Shown: piece after piece, positions 12,752-28,016 of the stretch
Numbering within the stretch: the first letter of the stretch is position 1
Layout: every line of letters begins with the position of its first letter
Origin: Ichthyophthirius multifiliis
Lineage: Eukaryota; Ciliophora; Oligohymenophorea; Hymenostomatida
NCBI RefSeq assembly: GCF_000220395.1
Contig: NW_004086262.1
Span: forward strand, 1-50,548
Direction of reading: 5' to 3'
DNA: 50,548 bases
Program-made: the position numbers and the translations under genes
Notes under the pieces: model-generated
The model's input: the letters and a program-made list of their open reading frames with translations, nothing else
What the model was told of the DNA's origin: nothing
Database searches by the model: none

Positions 12752-13524
12752 ATTATAAATTTTATAAAGATTAAAAATATAAGAAAAAAAAAAAAAAAAT
12801 AGTTTTAAAATTTATCAAAAAGAAAAAAAAAATAGAAAAAGTTAAATAAAAAAAAAAAAATTAATAAAAAAGAAATAATAATAAAAATATTAAATATAAT
12901 ATATTATATATAAAAATAAATAAAATAAATTTATATATAAATGTTTAAATCTAAAAAAAAATAGTTTTTTATAAATATTATATATATATATATGTATATT
13001 TTTGAAATTTTTATTATTTTATATAATAATTTTAAACTATTTTAATTATTTATATAATTTATCATTTAATATTTTATATGTTATAATTATTTTAATTTAT
13101 ATTCATTTAAAAAATTTATAGTAAAAATATATATTATATTTATTTTTAAAATATTATTTTTAAATTATCATATATATAAAAATGTATATATATATTTTAT
13201 ATAAATCTAAAATATATTATTAATTTTTTTTTTTTTTTTTAAATTTAATTTTTTAAAAATAATTAAATAATTATTTATTTTATTTACATTAATTAAGTAT
13301 TTTTAATTATGTTTATATATAGAATAGATTTTATAGTTGTATTTAGCTTTTTTATATTTATTATATAAAAAATAAAGATATAAGAGCAGAGAGTTTCTTT
13401 ATTAAAATACAAAAAGATAATTATTTTTAAACAAATAAAATATAATAAATTATATATTAGAACAAAATATATAAATTAAAATCTAAGCAAAAAATATTAA
13501 AAAAATAAAACATATAAAAATAAA
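12752..13524. other. Intergenic region upstream of CDC48
   Basis: 773 bases of AT-rich sequence with A-runs near 12780-12880. No coding signal. It must contain the CDC48 promoter; no element is recognisable. Confidence 0.5.
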
Positions 13525-16269
<2,745 letters not shown>

Positions 16270-16411
16270 TGTCTTTTTTTATTTTAAATATAAAAATAAA
16301 TATGAAATTATTTTATATTTTTATTAAATTTTATTTTTTAAATAAAAATGCAATGTTTTTTATAATATATAAATTAAAAATATAAAAATATATAAATAAA
16401 TATAAAAATAT

Positions 16412-16471
<60 letters not shown>

Positions 16472-16580
16472 TTACATTATAAAATTATTTTTATAATTTA
16501 TTAATCTTTTTTTTTAACATTTTTATATAATAAATAATTTACAATAAATAAATAAAAAAGCTATCAAAAAATAAAAATCT
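16270..16580. other. Convergent 3' gap between CDC48 and CLASP
   Basis: The two genes converge with about 311 bases between their TGA codons, so both 3' ends and poly(A) sites must lie here. The interval is almost pure A/T and includes the (AT)n run. Confidence 0.5.
16423..16467. repeat. (AT)n microsatellite
   Basis: Pure AT dinucleotide run of about 45 bases in the short convergent gap between CDC48 (+) and the CLASP gene (-). Confidence 0.9.
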
Positions 16581-19150
16581 TCATTATTTTACACACTTTT
16601 CAACGTAAATATCTATAAGTTTTTATTAATTAATACTGAATTAATTTAAATAAGGTGTAATTTCATCTTACATTAGATTTTTTAAATCTACTAAACAAAA
16701 AACTACACTTTTTCTTACATCAGCATTTTAATCATTTATTAGCTTTTTTTAATTTTTATATATATATATAAAAAAATAATTTTATAATATACTAATTTAA
16801 AAGTGTCAATAATATGATCTAAAAAAGGTCTAATTTCTTCCTTTCTAGCTTATTTAATAACAAAACTCATTTTTTTAATTAATATTTATAATAGAGGAGG
16901 GATTTCTGTACTAATTTTATCAACTAAAGCTTTCATAAAAATTAAGCAAGGTACACACTCAATCATTTCATCTATAATTTCATCTATTATATAAAAATCC
17001 TTTAAAAAAAATAATGAAACAAAATAAATTATATTAAATTTACAATATCTTTAGGAATATACTAATAAATATTTAAAATGTTAGAAATAGTTTAAGGTTA
17101 TATAGTGAGATACGAATATTTTCTTAAAAAAAGACACGAGAAAATTTAAATTGAATTTTCTTTTGAAATTTTAGATGTTTATTTGAATATTTCGATTGTA
17201 TTATTTAAAATCTCGTTTATTTTTTCAATTATAAAATTTTCATTATTTTCAAAATCTTTCACGCAATTATAAATTTCGTCAAAAGATTTTATTTTAAGTT
17301 ATTATTTTTACTAAAAATAACTAATATTATTATTAATATTATTTAAACTACTTTCTTTATTTTGAAAATTATCTAAGTCATATTCTAAATCTTATGCATA
17401 TTCTTAAGAAAGATTTCTTAAACTAGAAATTATTGCTTGGTTATTTTAAGATAGAATCCAATATATGGTCGCTGATTAATTTTAGTCTCTTAAAGCTAGA
17501 ATAATACCTAATGAAGGTAAAGTTAATTATTTTTAGTTTACATTTTCATGAATTAATATACACATAAGTTATACTGTATGTTTTACATTTTAGGAATTTA
17601 AATAATATTATTTTGAACTAATAAATATTTAAATAATTCGAAAAAAAATAAAAATATATATTTACTTTTTAACCATTAAAATAAGGACTTCTAAAGCACA
17701 AATTTTGAGTATGATTTTGTTAGTTTATTCAATAACTTTTTAAACAGGGTCAATAAGTTTTTCTACAGGAAATGCTTTGGCTATTATATTAATTAATAAA
17801 TTGGCTTTTTTAGATACTAAATCTTTCTAATCAATTAAATTATTTAATAATTTAACCATAAGAGAGTCTAGAAAAGGCAAAAAAGAACTAGTGTTAAATG
17901 AAATTAAAGAAATTATTGAGTCTAGGCAAGAACTGACTACTTTAAAATGAGAATCATTTAAATTTTCTAAATGGATTTAAATAAGCTTTTTTAATTAAGA
18001 ATTTGTAGGATTTTATTCATTATTTTCATTTAAGTCATCTATATGCTTTTTAATTTATTAAAATATATCTACTTTTGTCGTCCAAAGTATAATCTTCTAA
18101 TTTTATTTTAATTTTTCGATTAGTTAGTCTATATTATATAGAATATTATTAGATTTCAATATAATATTACTATTATAACTATTATTACTATTATAACTAT
18201 TATTACTATTATTACTTATATTATTATTATTATTATTATTTTTTGAATTTTTTTGTTCTTATGAATTATATTAATTATTTTGGTTTGTTCTTTCCTTGGA
18301 AACTGTAATTGTTTTTAAATTTTATTTTTTAACAGTATATGTGTTTTATTATGAATTATTTCTAGATAGATATGGAGTTAATTCATCTTTTGGTGAAGAA
18401 GATGATTATTATGATTATTTTACTGATGATTTTTCTGAAAGTGGAGGTTTTTTTACAGAAGTTTATGGCATTAAAAAATTGTTTTTTTTAACTTATATTA
18501 TTTATTATTCTGTTTTATTATTTTTTATTTCTTCTTGAATAATAACATTATTAGTGTTTTCAATTTTTCCTTAATTTAAACTTTATGTTAGTTATGTTTT
18601 TTCATCTAAAAAAAAAGAACTACTTTAATTATTATTATTATTGTTATTATTTGTTAAAATTAAAGACTGTTAAATTTATTGTTCTTAAGGATTTTTAACT
18701 AGAAGTTTCAATGATAAGTTATTTTATTAAGTGAGTGATTTACGTATTTATTAGTCTACATTTAAAATAATTTTTTAAGCTTTTTAGGGATATTTTTCTT
18801 AGAAATTTAAAAATGTTTATTTGTAATTTTATCTTACTTCTTAATTTGCATCTGAAAGTCCTTTTATTATTACATTTTCAAAAATATGCATGCTTTTTTC
18901 AATGATTTTTGGAGAATAAATTTAAATTATCTGTAGAAAATACTACGAAATTTTAAGACGAACTTATTAGCTTTTTGCTTAAGATTCTTCATATAATTAA
19001 AAAATATATAATTATGAAGGACAACTTTCGATTATTTATTATAAACATTAATGAGCATTTTCACTTAATAATTTATTTCCAGAATTAATAACTTATAATA
19101 AGCTATCTTTATTTATAAATTTAGATGCGACATACTAAATTAAAATATAA

Positions 19151-19183
<33 letters not shown>

Positions 19184-19636
19184 TTAATATATATTTATAT
19201 TTATTTACATAAATTTTTTATTTTATATATATATTTATATATTTACTTCAAAATTTTTTCCTAATTTTTCTGAAGCAAATGATAATAACTTACAGGCTTC
19301 TTTCTATACTGAAGAACGTAAATCTTTTAACTTTATTTTTTTTATATATTTTTATTAATCTTTTTTTTTACTTGCATGTTTATTTAGGGGTATAATTATT
19401 AAAAGTACTATATTAATATTTCCTTTTAGTTTTCGTTTTCTATATTTTCGATTATTTAATGTATTTATTTTAATGCATTTTAACGTTTTTACCAATCAAT
19501 ATCTATGTTTATTTATTATTTTTTTAATTTTTTTTTTTTTACTTTGATTTTCTAAAGATAAGCTTATTTAATTAAATTTTTAACATAACTATGTTTCATA
19601 TTAAATATTGCTAAAATCTTATTTTACTAAGGTCAT
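16581..19636 (-). CDS. CLASP: CLASP (CLIP-associating, TOG-domain microtubule protein)
   Basis: Seven exons over introns 19503-19542, 19331-19371, 19135-19246, 17618-17665, 17000-17043 and 16743-16792 give 906 residues. CLASPs bind and stabilise microtubule plus ends in spindle and cortex. The N-terminal TOG-type domain shows IDWQKRQNALKQI, then LKDLRSSVQKEACKLLSFAS, matching the family's DLRSxxxKEAC block. The C-terminal HEAT/TOG region ends NADVRKSVVFCLVDLKNLM and KLIDIYVEK, the diagnostic CLASP ending. The middle (about residues 270-430) is a Ser/Asn/Gln-rich linker with KKPPLSEKS-type basic-Ser motifs, as in other CLASPs, and an Asn/Ser/Tyr repeat. Splice sites are consistent in phase throughout. 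Confidence 0.88.
18166..18240 (-). repeat. Asn/Ser/Tyr codon repeat inside CLASP
   Basis: Trinucleotide-type repeat (AAT, AGT, TAT codons on the minus strand) coding a run of Asn followed by repeated SNNSYN units in the linker of the CLASP protein. It was probably expanded by slippage, and its length is likely to vary. Confidence 0.75.
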
Positions 19637-20454
19637 TTATGTTTATGAAATTTTATTTTAATTTTTAAATATTTGTATTAATTTTTTAATTTTTAATATT
19701 TTTTTATTTTCCTTTTTTTTGTTTTTTGTAATTTTCAATGATTTCTATATTTTTATTTAAATTATAATTAATTTATATGTCGTTTTTCTAAATTTTTTTT
19801 TTTAAAAAAAAAATATTAAATTTATAACAAATAAAAAATAAAAATAAATTAAATTAATATAATATAATAATAGAAAATAGCTATATAATTATTTTTAATT
19901 TTTAAATATTAATTTAAAATAATCAGATATAAAGTTTTTGATAATCAAAGTTTTATTTCTAAGTATTAAAATTTTAAAAATCAAAATATAAATATTTTAT
20001 TTCTAAATAAAAATATAAGCAAAATGCATTATTTTTTAAATAAAATACAATATATATTACTAGCTTAATATTTTTACGCCAAAATAATTATATGTTAAAA
20101 TTAATATTTTTTTATTTAAAATAAAATCATAAAATAATAAACTTATTTGAATAATTATTATAGACTTTCTTATTTTTAAGTTTTTATAATTTGTAATTTT
20201 TTTATAAAGCCTATTTATTTTATCAACATCCTTTAGCATTTTTCGTTTTGTTTTTTCTAAATAAAAATTAAATTAACAACTTTAAAATAATAATATTAAA
20301 ATATCTAAAATAAAATAGACTTAAAATATATTTTAAATAACTATTTTATTTCAAATTATATTAAAATTATAATTATTATGCTTTCTAAAGTGATATTTAA
20401 AGATACAAATAAAAAAATAAAAATAAAAATAAAAAATAAAAAAGGAAAATAAAA
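19637..20454. other. Divergent intergenic region
   Basis: 818 bases between the 5' ends of CLASP (-) and the next plus-strand gene. AT-only, no coding signal. Both promoters must lie here. Confidence 0.5.
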
Positions 20455-21119
20455 ATGGGAAAAAAGAAAAGAATCTGGGCGTACACAGGTTAAATAAAAA
20501 ATAGATAAATAGATATTCAAGTTATTTAATTTTTTTATTATTAAAAAAAAATTAGGAAGTATGCTTTAACCAATGTATCGTTATATGTTATAAGTAAAAA
20601 TTGGAATAAATCCACTTGATAAGAGAGGAACAAATTTAGGAAGGCAAAATATCATATAATTAAATAATTTCTTATTTTAATAAAAAATAGACACTTATTT
20701 ATTAAACTTAAATAATAAAAGCCAAAATATTTACAAAACGGTATAATATTTAAATAAAATTTGTGAATATGAGTATATTGATTTTTTAAATAAATTAAAA
20801 GATTTCGATGTTCAATTATCTTAAGATATGAATGAACCAGCATGTTATTTTTATGCTAAATTTAGTAGAGAATAAATTATCATTTAAATAAATATTAAAA
20901 AATAAAAATTAATAAAGTTAATGGATATGAATAAAAATGGTATTTACATACTGCAAATGAAAATGAACTTAATATGAACTTTAAATATTTTAATAATTAA
21001 ATTGAATGTAAATTAATTAAATAAAATATTTTAATTTAATTCGCATTATAAATATTTTAGTGGAAAGAAACTTATAAGGGCATGATGATGAATATGAAGA
21101 TGAAGAATAACAAATATGA
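20455..21119 (+). CDS. Unknown 163-residue protein with acidic tail
   Basis: Four exons (introns 20489-20555, 20865-20917, 21008-21060) encode 163 residues. The start MGKKKRIWAYTG is basic. It is followed by SMLQPMYRYMLQVKIGINPL, an Asn-rich helical middle, then NGYEQKWYLHTANENELN and a strongly acidic end GHDDEYEDEEQQI before TGA. Each intron is needed to keep frame, and the spliced product has ordinary protein composition, so the model is convincing. I recognise no family. The first intron begins GTT rather than GTA. Confidence 0.65.
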
Positions 21120-21460
21120 TTATTTTTTTTTCTGAATAAAAAAAAGAATAATATTATTAAATATTTTATTTATAATATAAATTATAAAAATAATAAAAAT
21201 TTGATATTTAAATCATTAAATAGTATTTTAAAAAAATATTACATATATTTTTATTATCAATAAACATTTTTAATGTAATTTATGTTTTTTTTTTTTTTAT
21301 ATTTATTTTAATTTTTTTTTTTTGTTATTCTTAATAAAATTTTTATTGAATATTTTTTTATTTTTAAAATTTATTTTTTTCTTTTTTTACTTTAAGTTTT
21401 GTTTTTTTTGATTTGTTTTTGTTTTTTTTAAATAATTTTGATTTATTTATATAAAATAAA
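21120..21460. other. Intergenic gap
   Basis: T-rich, about 340 bases between two plus-strand genes, with several T homopolymers. No feature recognised. Confidence 0.4.
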
Positions 21461-23436
21461 ATGTACAATAAATAAACTCCATACGAAAAAACAATAGCTT
21501 TATAAAAAGAATTTGAAGAAATAAATATTTCTTTTGATTAATAAATAAGCCATTAACAATTATTATATTATTTAAATTAAAAAGTAACTTAAAAAAACAA
21601 TAACAACAAAATAATTAATTTATATAAAAAAAAAGTTAGGTAGACCATATGATATTAGTATTTTTTAATAATTAGTAGATTAAGTAGATATAAATTAAAC
21701 AGGATTAATATCAATAAATTAGTATATAAAAGTATTAATGGATGCAGAACAAGTATTGAATTAAAAAATAAATAGTTCTAAAATATTTCTTGAAAACTAT
21801 CATAAATAAAAAAAAGAGACATAATAAAAGCTTTAATAAATTAAATTAACTGAATCTTATAATTAATATGGGATTATTAAAGATTCTAAATTAACATATA
21901 ATATTATCGATATTGATTTATTTTAAAAAAACCCTTCTAATAAAACATATATTGTTATTTAATGTGGAAATATTTAATAAAAAACTCCTCTTTATTAAAA
22001 TTTTTAATATAAATATTAAAACTAATTGTAAAAAAAATAAAAACTTATTTAAATGATTTTATTTTATTTTTTTTAAAAAAAAGAATTATTGAAGATGGTA
22101 TGGAAAGTATTATTATTAGTGTTTTTGAAGCATCAAATGAATAAAAACCTGTTGGTTCAGCATTTATAGATGTTTAAAGCTTAAAAGACCAATATAAACA
22201 TGAAGAGTGTCTATAATTATTTGACGAGAATAATCAAAATACAGGATCTATTAATATAACACTTAATTGGATTCATTCGAAAGTTAAATATTTAGAAAAT
22301 GTAATTGCTAAATGGTCTGAACATATTCTTTTTTAAGAATAAGATATGATGGATTATTAAAAAGATTTATAAACATTATTTGAGCCTTTTCCTTTATTAT
22401 ATTAATTTAAGAATGAATATGCAAATAATGGTAAACCTAATTTAAATAATATAAGTAATGATCCAAGTTTTATTGAGAATGTTCAAAAAATAAATATTAA
22501 TTAGAATATTATTTTAAGTATTTAAAATTTTATATGTACATATTTTTTTTTTAAATTAAAAATTATAATTATAGATGATTATTAACAATAATAAAACCAT
22601 CCTACTTAAAATTTAAATATTAATAATGAATATTTAAAATATTATAATTATACTGTTTTAGGGAATTTTATTTATTTAGGATTAGCTGTATTTATTTCTT
22701 TTGCTAGAACAATTTATATAGATGTATTTAAAAAAAAAAAAAAAAAATGTATTTTATATATTCAATAAAAAGATATTAATTACATTTGCTTATTTTATAA
22801 TTTTTAAAGAAAACAAATTAAATAATTAGTATTTGAAATATTTTGTTATTGCAATATTAATATCTTTTACAATTGGAGATTTAGGATGGATTATTAATTA
22901 TTTTAAAGTTTTTATTTTATTAGTATATATATATTTTATTTTATTTCGATTTTTAGTTATGGATAATGAGTTATGATTCTTCTAATCCTTTTTGTACTCC
23001 TGATATTACTTTGAAAAGATTTGTGAGTATTTTTACTATAATTCTATTTATTTTTAAAGTAAAAATTATTAATTTCTTGTATTTTTATTGTTTTAATTTA
23101 TATAGATATTTTAAATGTCTCTCCTTATATATGTAAGTAATTTACTTTAAAAATCTTAATAATAAATAACAAATAATTAAAATGATCCTTATGTTCAATC
23201 TCCTATTATTTAATAATAAGCAGATATTTTTTAAAATAATCCTAATTAAAATTATAGTCATTTAGTTACTAATAATAATAATCAAACAACAAGTCAATTA
23301 AATAACATAAGCCATTAAAATTATTTAAATAACTAAAATACTTATTATCCTGATGCACTAACAATAACAAGTATTATTATATTTTTTTTTAATTTAATAT
23401 TAATTTTTTATTAATATTTAAAAAGGAAACTATTGA
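21461..23436 (+). CDS. C2-domain multipass membrane protein with EF-hand-like segment
   Basis: Eight exons (introns 21584-21635, 22028-22083, 22536-22574, 22724-22772, 22908-22956, 23023-23105, 23371-23425) give 530 residues. Around residue 50 the segment DQVDINQTGLISINQYIKVL resembles one EF-hand. Residues about 120-270 look like a C2 domain (KTYIVIQCGNIQQKTPL, then MESIIISVFEASNEQKPVGS and GSINITLNWI). The second half has about four hydrophobic helices (VLGNFIYLGLAVFISFA, ILITFAYFIIF, KYFVIAILISFTIG, IFQMSLLIYVSNLL). A soluble calcium/lipid-sensing N-terminus joined to a membrane domain is suggested, with no named family recognised. The tail is Asn/Gln-rich. The last tiny exon supplies the TGA. 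Confidence 0.65.
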
Positions 23437-23929
23437 AAATAGAAAAAAACTATAATAATAAGTTTACTCTAAGAAATAAAAAAAAAATAAAAAAAATTTT
23501 TGTCTATTAAAAATAAAATTTATATATTAGTTGTATTTTATTAATAAAGTTATAATTTTAAAAAAACAAAAGCATATTTTAGAATAAAAAAAAAGTTAAA
23601 TATTTTACTTGTAAGTAAAAATGAGAAAATAATTAACTTACATATATATACGCATATATTTTAGTAAATATGTACTTCTTCCCCAAAAAAATAATTAAAG
23701 AAATACATAAAGTTTCCAAAAAGCTTAAACTTAAAGATATTTATTTAAGTCCATAAATGTAAAATTAACAATCTTTATTTTTTTAAATTGATAAGTCTGA
23801 AAGTTTTAAGAATTTGTGAATGATTTAAATCTAAATTAATTAATTATAAATATATTAAGAAATTCAAAAAAAAAAATTATAATTATATAGTAATAAATAT
23901 GAATAAATAATATAAAAATAATAATATTG
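23437..23929. other. AT-rich gap
   Basis: Nothing recognised. Frames run open by chance because only TGA stops translation. Confidence 0.4.
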
Positions 23930-24660
23930 GAAATGAAAAACATAAAAAAATTAACTGAAAAAAGTAAATATTTAAATTAATAATTAAAAGAAATAAAAAT
24001 CAAAAAATGATGTATAATTCCAAAATAAAGCATAGAATAGTAAATTAAAAGTTTAATATTTGAAAGATTAATTACTTTAGTAAATAAACATTTTTAATTA
24101 AAAAATTAACCATATGTAAAAAGGTTTGTCTTTAAATAGCATTTAATAAGTTATTTTAGAAAATCAACAATTAAATATATATTCGTCAGAGAACATTAAA
24201 AATATAAATAACTCTAAAATGTAAATAATTTACTAAATAAAAGTTTTAAAATTAAAATAATTGTTAAGATAGGATTATATTAAATAAATGCAAAGAAATT
24301 TTCAAATTAAAATTTTCAAATAATTTGATTAAAATTTAATAATTTGAAAATTCCTAAGGATAAAAATTAATATAATAATAATAAAATATCTTCAAGCAAA
24401 TAAATTAAGAACTTTTTAAAGAAAATGAAAAAATACATTAAATAAATACAGTAATTTTATTAAAAAAAAAAAAAAAATTTTTAAAAAAAGAAGTAATAAA
24501 ATAAGTAATATTAATATTATTGAAAATAAGAATAGAAACTAATATTTAAATAATGGCTTATAATTGAATAATAATCATGAAAATTATTAATTTAATAGTT
24601 AAAATAAATAAGGAAGTAATAATATTTTATAATTTTATAAATAAAATAAAATTATGTTAT
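23930..24660 (+). pseudogene. Lys/Asn/Gln-rich coding-like stretch with frame breaks
   Basis: The plus strand gives coiled-coil-like protein such as LTEKSKYLNQQLKEIK and INHMQKGLSLNSIQQVILE, then NNLKIPKDKNQYNNNK and SNINIIENKNRN. No single frame holds all of it. The frame changes near 24007 (in an A run) and near 24350 with no convincing intron there; a GTA...AAG pair at about 24450-24490 could be a real intron. It is either a decaying gene, a gene with sequencing indels, or a chance effect of A-rich sequence. No family is recognised. Confidence 0.35.
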
Positions 24661-24663
24661 ATA

Positions 24664-24718
24664 AATAAATTATATTATATATTATATTATATTATATATT
24701 ATATTATATTATATTATC
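24664..24718. repeat. TATAT/ATTAT short tandem repeat
   Basis: About 55 bases of repeated ATATT/ATATTAT units between the broken plus-strand stretch and the next minus-strand gene. Confidence 0.8.
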
Positions 24719-24871
24719 TTTAATCTTTTTTTTTTTTTTTTACTAACAAAAAAAACAAACATTTATTTCATATAATTTTAATAGATTGTTTTTTGTATTT
24801 ATTAAAAAAAAAAAATAGAAATAATTTAATTTTTATATTTTATAGTTTTTTTTATTTTATTCATCTTATTT

Positions 24872-25222
24872 TCAAGATACTTTCATGATTACTTAGTTTT
24901 CTTTTTTTTTATAAGTCTTATGAACTTGTTTTGCTACTCTATTTACTTTATTTAATATTGGATTATTTATCTAATTCATCGAAAAAATTAAGCTTTTTAG
25001 AAATTTGTTAAATTCCACTTTAATCAAAATCTCTTATTATAATTTTTTTTCTTTTTTCGGAGGCTAAAGCCATTATTATTAAATTTATTCTAAATAATCT
25101 AATTATCTAGAAGGTGGAGTTACATAATTTGTCGAAAATTCATAATTTATATATTAATCAGTGTTTAAATTATGGATAATTTATTATTGGGATTATGTTG
25201 GAATGTGTTATTAATTATCCAT
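24872..25222 (-). CDS. Unknown 116-residue protein
   Basis: Intronless ORF from ATG to TGA. The N-terminal half is Gln/Asn-rich (MDNQQHIPTQSQQQ), followed by YEFSTNYVTPPSRQLDYLEQ and WLQPPKKEKK, then a basic helix (KVEFNKFLKSLIFSMNQ, then RVAKQVHKTYKKKENQ). It contrasts with the AT-only flanks, which supports a real gene. No family is recognised. The basic C-terminal half suggests nucleic-acid or acidic-partner binding, but this is unproven. Confidence 0.55.
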
Positions 25223-25834
25223 TTTTATTATATTATTTGTTTATTTTATTTTTTAATCAATTTTGTATATAAAAAAGAAAACAATAAAGTTATTATTTAT
25301 TTTTTATTTAGCCTAATAAAAATTAATAAATATTATGTTATTTAACGAATATATGTTTTTTTTATTATTGAAAAATAAATTTAATTCTATTCAGTTATGA
25401 AAAATTAATATATTTTTTTTATTAAATTAATATTAATATTTGGTATAAATATTTTTTTTCATATATAAAATCTTACTTAATATTTTTTTTTTATTTTCTT
25501 TATTTTTTTTCATAATAAGAATATTTTATTTATAATTATTTTTAACATTTTAGTGTATTTTTTATAAAAATAATTTTAATTATTTATTTTTATATGTGTA
25601 AATTGTTATTTTTTTATTAAATTATATTTATTTAAGCATTAATATGATAAATAAAAAAGATTTTGATTTCAATTTGTATTTTTAAAAATGATAATAGATT
25701 TATATATTAAAAAAAAAATTATTAGTAAAAACAAATATTAATTATATATATTTACATCCTTTTATAAAATAAAAATATCAAAAAAACAAATAAAAATCTA
25801 AAATAAATTTAACTAAACAAAAAGTAATAAAAAA
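25223..25834. other. Divergent intergenic region
   Basis: About 610 bases of AT-rich sequence between a minus-strand and a plus-strand gene. No element recognised. Confidence 0.45.
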
Positions 25835-27433
25835 ATGAATAACAAATAGAATAAAAATAATAAATCAAATGCGTAAAATTTTAAAGTAAAAATAAAATAA
25901 TTCTAATAATTTCTATCATTTTTTTAAAAAAGAAGAAAATAATTACATTAAAAAAAAAAAAAAAAAAAGATAATTTCAAAATATCCAGATTTATCAACAA
26001 AACAATTTGTTGAATTTATGGTAAACATAAATACCTCAGCCGAAATAAAAAAGCCCTATTATTCACTATCATCATTTTGTATAAACAAATAGAATTAAAA
26101 TTTAAATATATTATATATTGCACTACGTACTCGATTTACAATTGGGATAATAGAAATAAAAGACGATACAGCGAAGCTTTTGTATTAGTTATAAACATAA
26201 TAAAATAAAAAGACTGAAAAAGACATATATCTATACCATTCATTTGTATATAAAGAAATTACATAAAAATCAGATGCGTTATTATATTATGGTTATTATT
26301 ATGGTATGTTACATATAATAAATTGTTTAAATTCTCAAATAAAATATGAATTTAATTAACATTATAATAAAAAATAAGGAAACGCTTGGCATGAAAAATA
26401 AATAATAAAATGCTGTACAATATAGAATTCAAATAATTTTCTTGTTTTATTTATTGATTGTACTGTAATGGAATTTTCATTGAATAATTTACCACATAAT
26501 AGTAATTTTTAATAAAGTGTAGATCATTTTAAACCTCAAATTATAATGTAAGCAGTCAACTAATATTAAAATTTTAGCCAATATGAATATTTCGATTTAT
26601 ATATAAGTAAACATAAATTATGTACTGGATATGGCTTTTTTTCAAAGAATAACCTTAATTAATTCTGCGGCCCGCATAAATTTTTATAATTCAGAAGTGC
26701 TTCAATTAGCGATATGGTTTAAGTCCCTCATAATCACTATTTATATAAATATTTGGAAAATAAAAAACTGAAAGAATAACCTTTATTGATCGCTTTTGGA
26801 TCTTTAGATGGTTATTTCAGAATTTTTGATATAAATAATATGTGCCCTGTATATATTTTTAAAGGATATTATGGAGGATTAAATGCTATTTCTTTCGAAA
26901 ATTAAAACGATGAAAAATTTGAAAAAAATCCTCTTGTTTTATTTTCAATGTAAGACGATTCCTACATTTTATTAAATACTCATACCAATAAATATATAAG
27001 AGGAATAGGACATTTTAGTTTTGTGTCTAGAGCTGTTTTCTCTAATCCTAATAAGGATGTGATTAGAGTTGTTACAGGTAGTTATGATGGATGTATTTCT
27101 ATTAATGATTTTTTAAGAAGTGATATTATTTAGGATAGCTAAAGTGATTTTTATTAAGAAGATCTACCTGTGATTGTAAAATAAAACTAATAAAATGATA
27201 TTACTGTCAATATATAAAATGTTCAATAAGTCAATAATGAAGGGGTCGGATATTTAGATGGGGTTGGTGATTATTTTATTACTAGTTCGTTTGATGGTTG
27301 TGCAACTCTTTATAAATTTAAAGAAAAATTCGAAGAAGAGGAAAATAATAATGAAACTTTAAATTACGACACCTAGAGCAAATAAAGTTATTAATAACAA
27401 AATAATGAAAGATTTAAAACTTTAGAAAAATGA
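25835..27433 (+). CDS. WDR20/CreC-like WD40-repeat protein
   Basis: One open frame of 532 residues to TGA. An 84-base segment, 25886-25969 (GTA...AAG, a multiple of three), may be an intron, which would give 504. The strongest block is QPLLIAFGSLDGYFRIFDI, then KGYYGGLNAISF and GIGHFSFVSRAVF. It follows the WDR20/DMWD/CreC pattern of AFGSxDGYVRVFDF, then SYFGGLLCVCWSP and GHKSWVSVVAFD. Other repeats end in SYDGCISI and SSFDGCATLYKF. In animals and fungi this family activates USP12/USP46-type deubiquitinases; whether that holds in ciliates is unknown. The C-terminus is Glu/Asn/Gln-rich. Confidence 0.75.
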
Positions 27434-28016
27434 TTTAATAATTTATTTATTTTTTGTTGAAAAAATAAAATAAAATATAAATATATTTATATATGTGTAT
27501 TTTTTTTTTTTTTTTTTTTTCATTTATCTATTCTTGTTATTTTTTATTTTTTTAATGATTGGAAATATTTTATTTAATTTATAGAATTAGTAATATATTA
27601 CTTATTATTTATAAAATGTCATATCTAAAAATATAATTAAAATCATTATTTAACTTATTTTATAAATACTTGTTTTTAAATAATTTTTTTAAAAAAAAGT
27701 AAAATTTAGAAAACTTTATATTTTTTAAAAAAGATAAAAAGTCAAATATTCCCGCCTGCTCAAGAAAATTAAAAATTTTGGTTATATTAGATATAAAAAT
27801 ATTTATTTATTTTCTAATAATACATACTTAAATTATTTTATTTATTAAATTAAAAATTAAAAATATTCAATATTCCCTCTATAAATCTTAATTTTTTGTT
27901 TAAAAAATATTTTCTTTTTTTTTTAATATTATTTATAAACATATAACATTTATTTTTTTTTTTTTTTATAAAAAAAACAAAAAAATATATAATATTTAAA
28001 TATAAAAATAATAGAA
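27434..28016. other. Intergenic gap
   Basis: 583 bases with a run of about 22 T near 27500 and a small GC patch near 27750. No coding or RNA feature recognised. Confidence 0.4.

Noticed and set aside
18296-18538. Plus-strand ORF of 80 residues
   Set aside because: It lies opposite the CLASP linker, where the minus-strand frame is continuous and matches the family on both sides.
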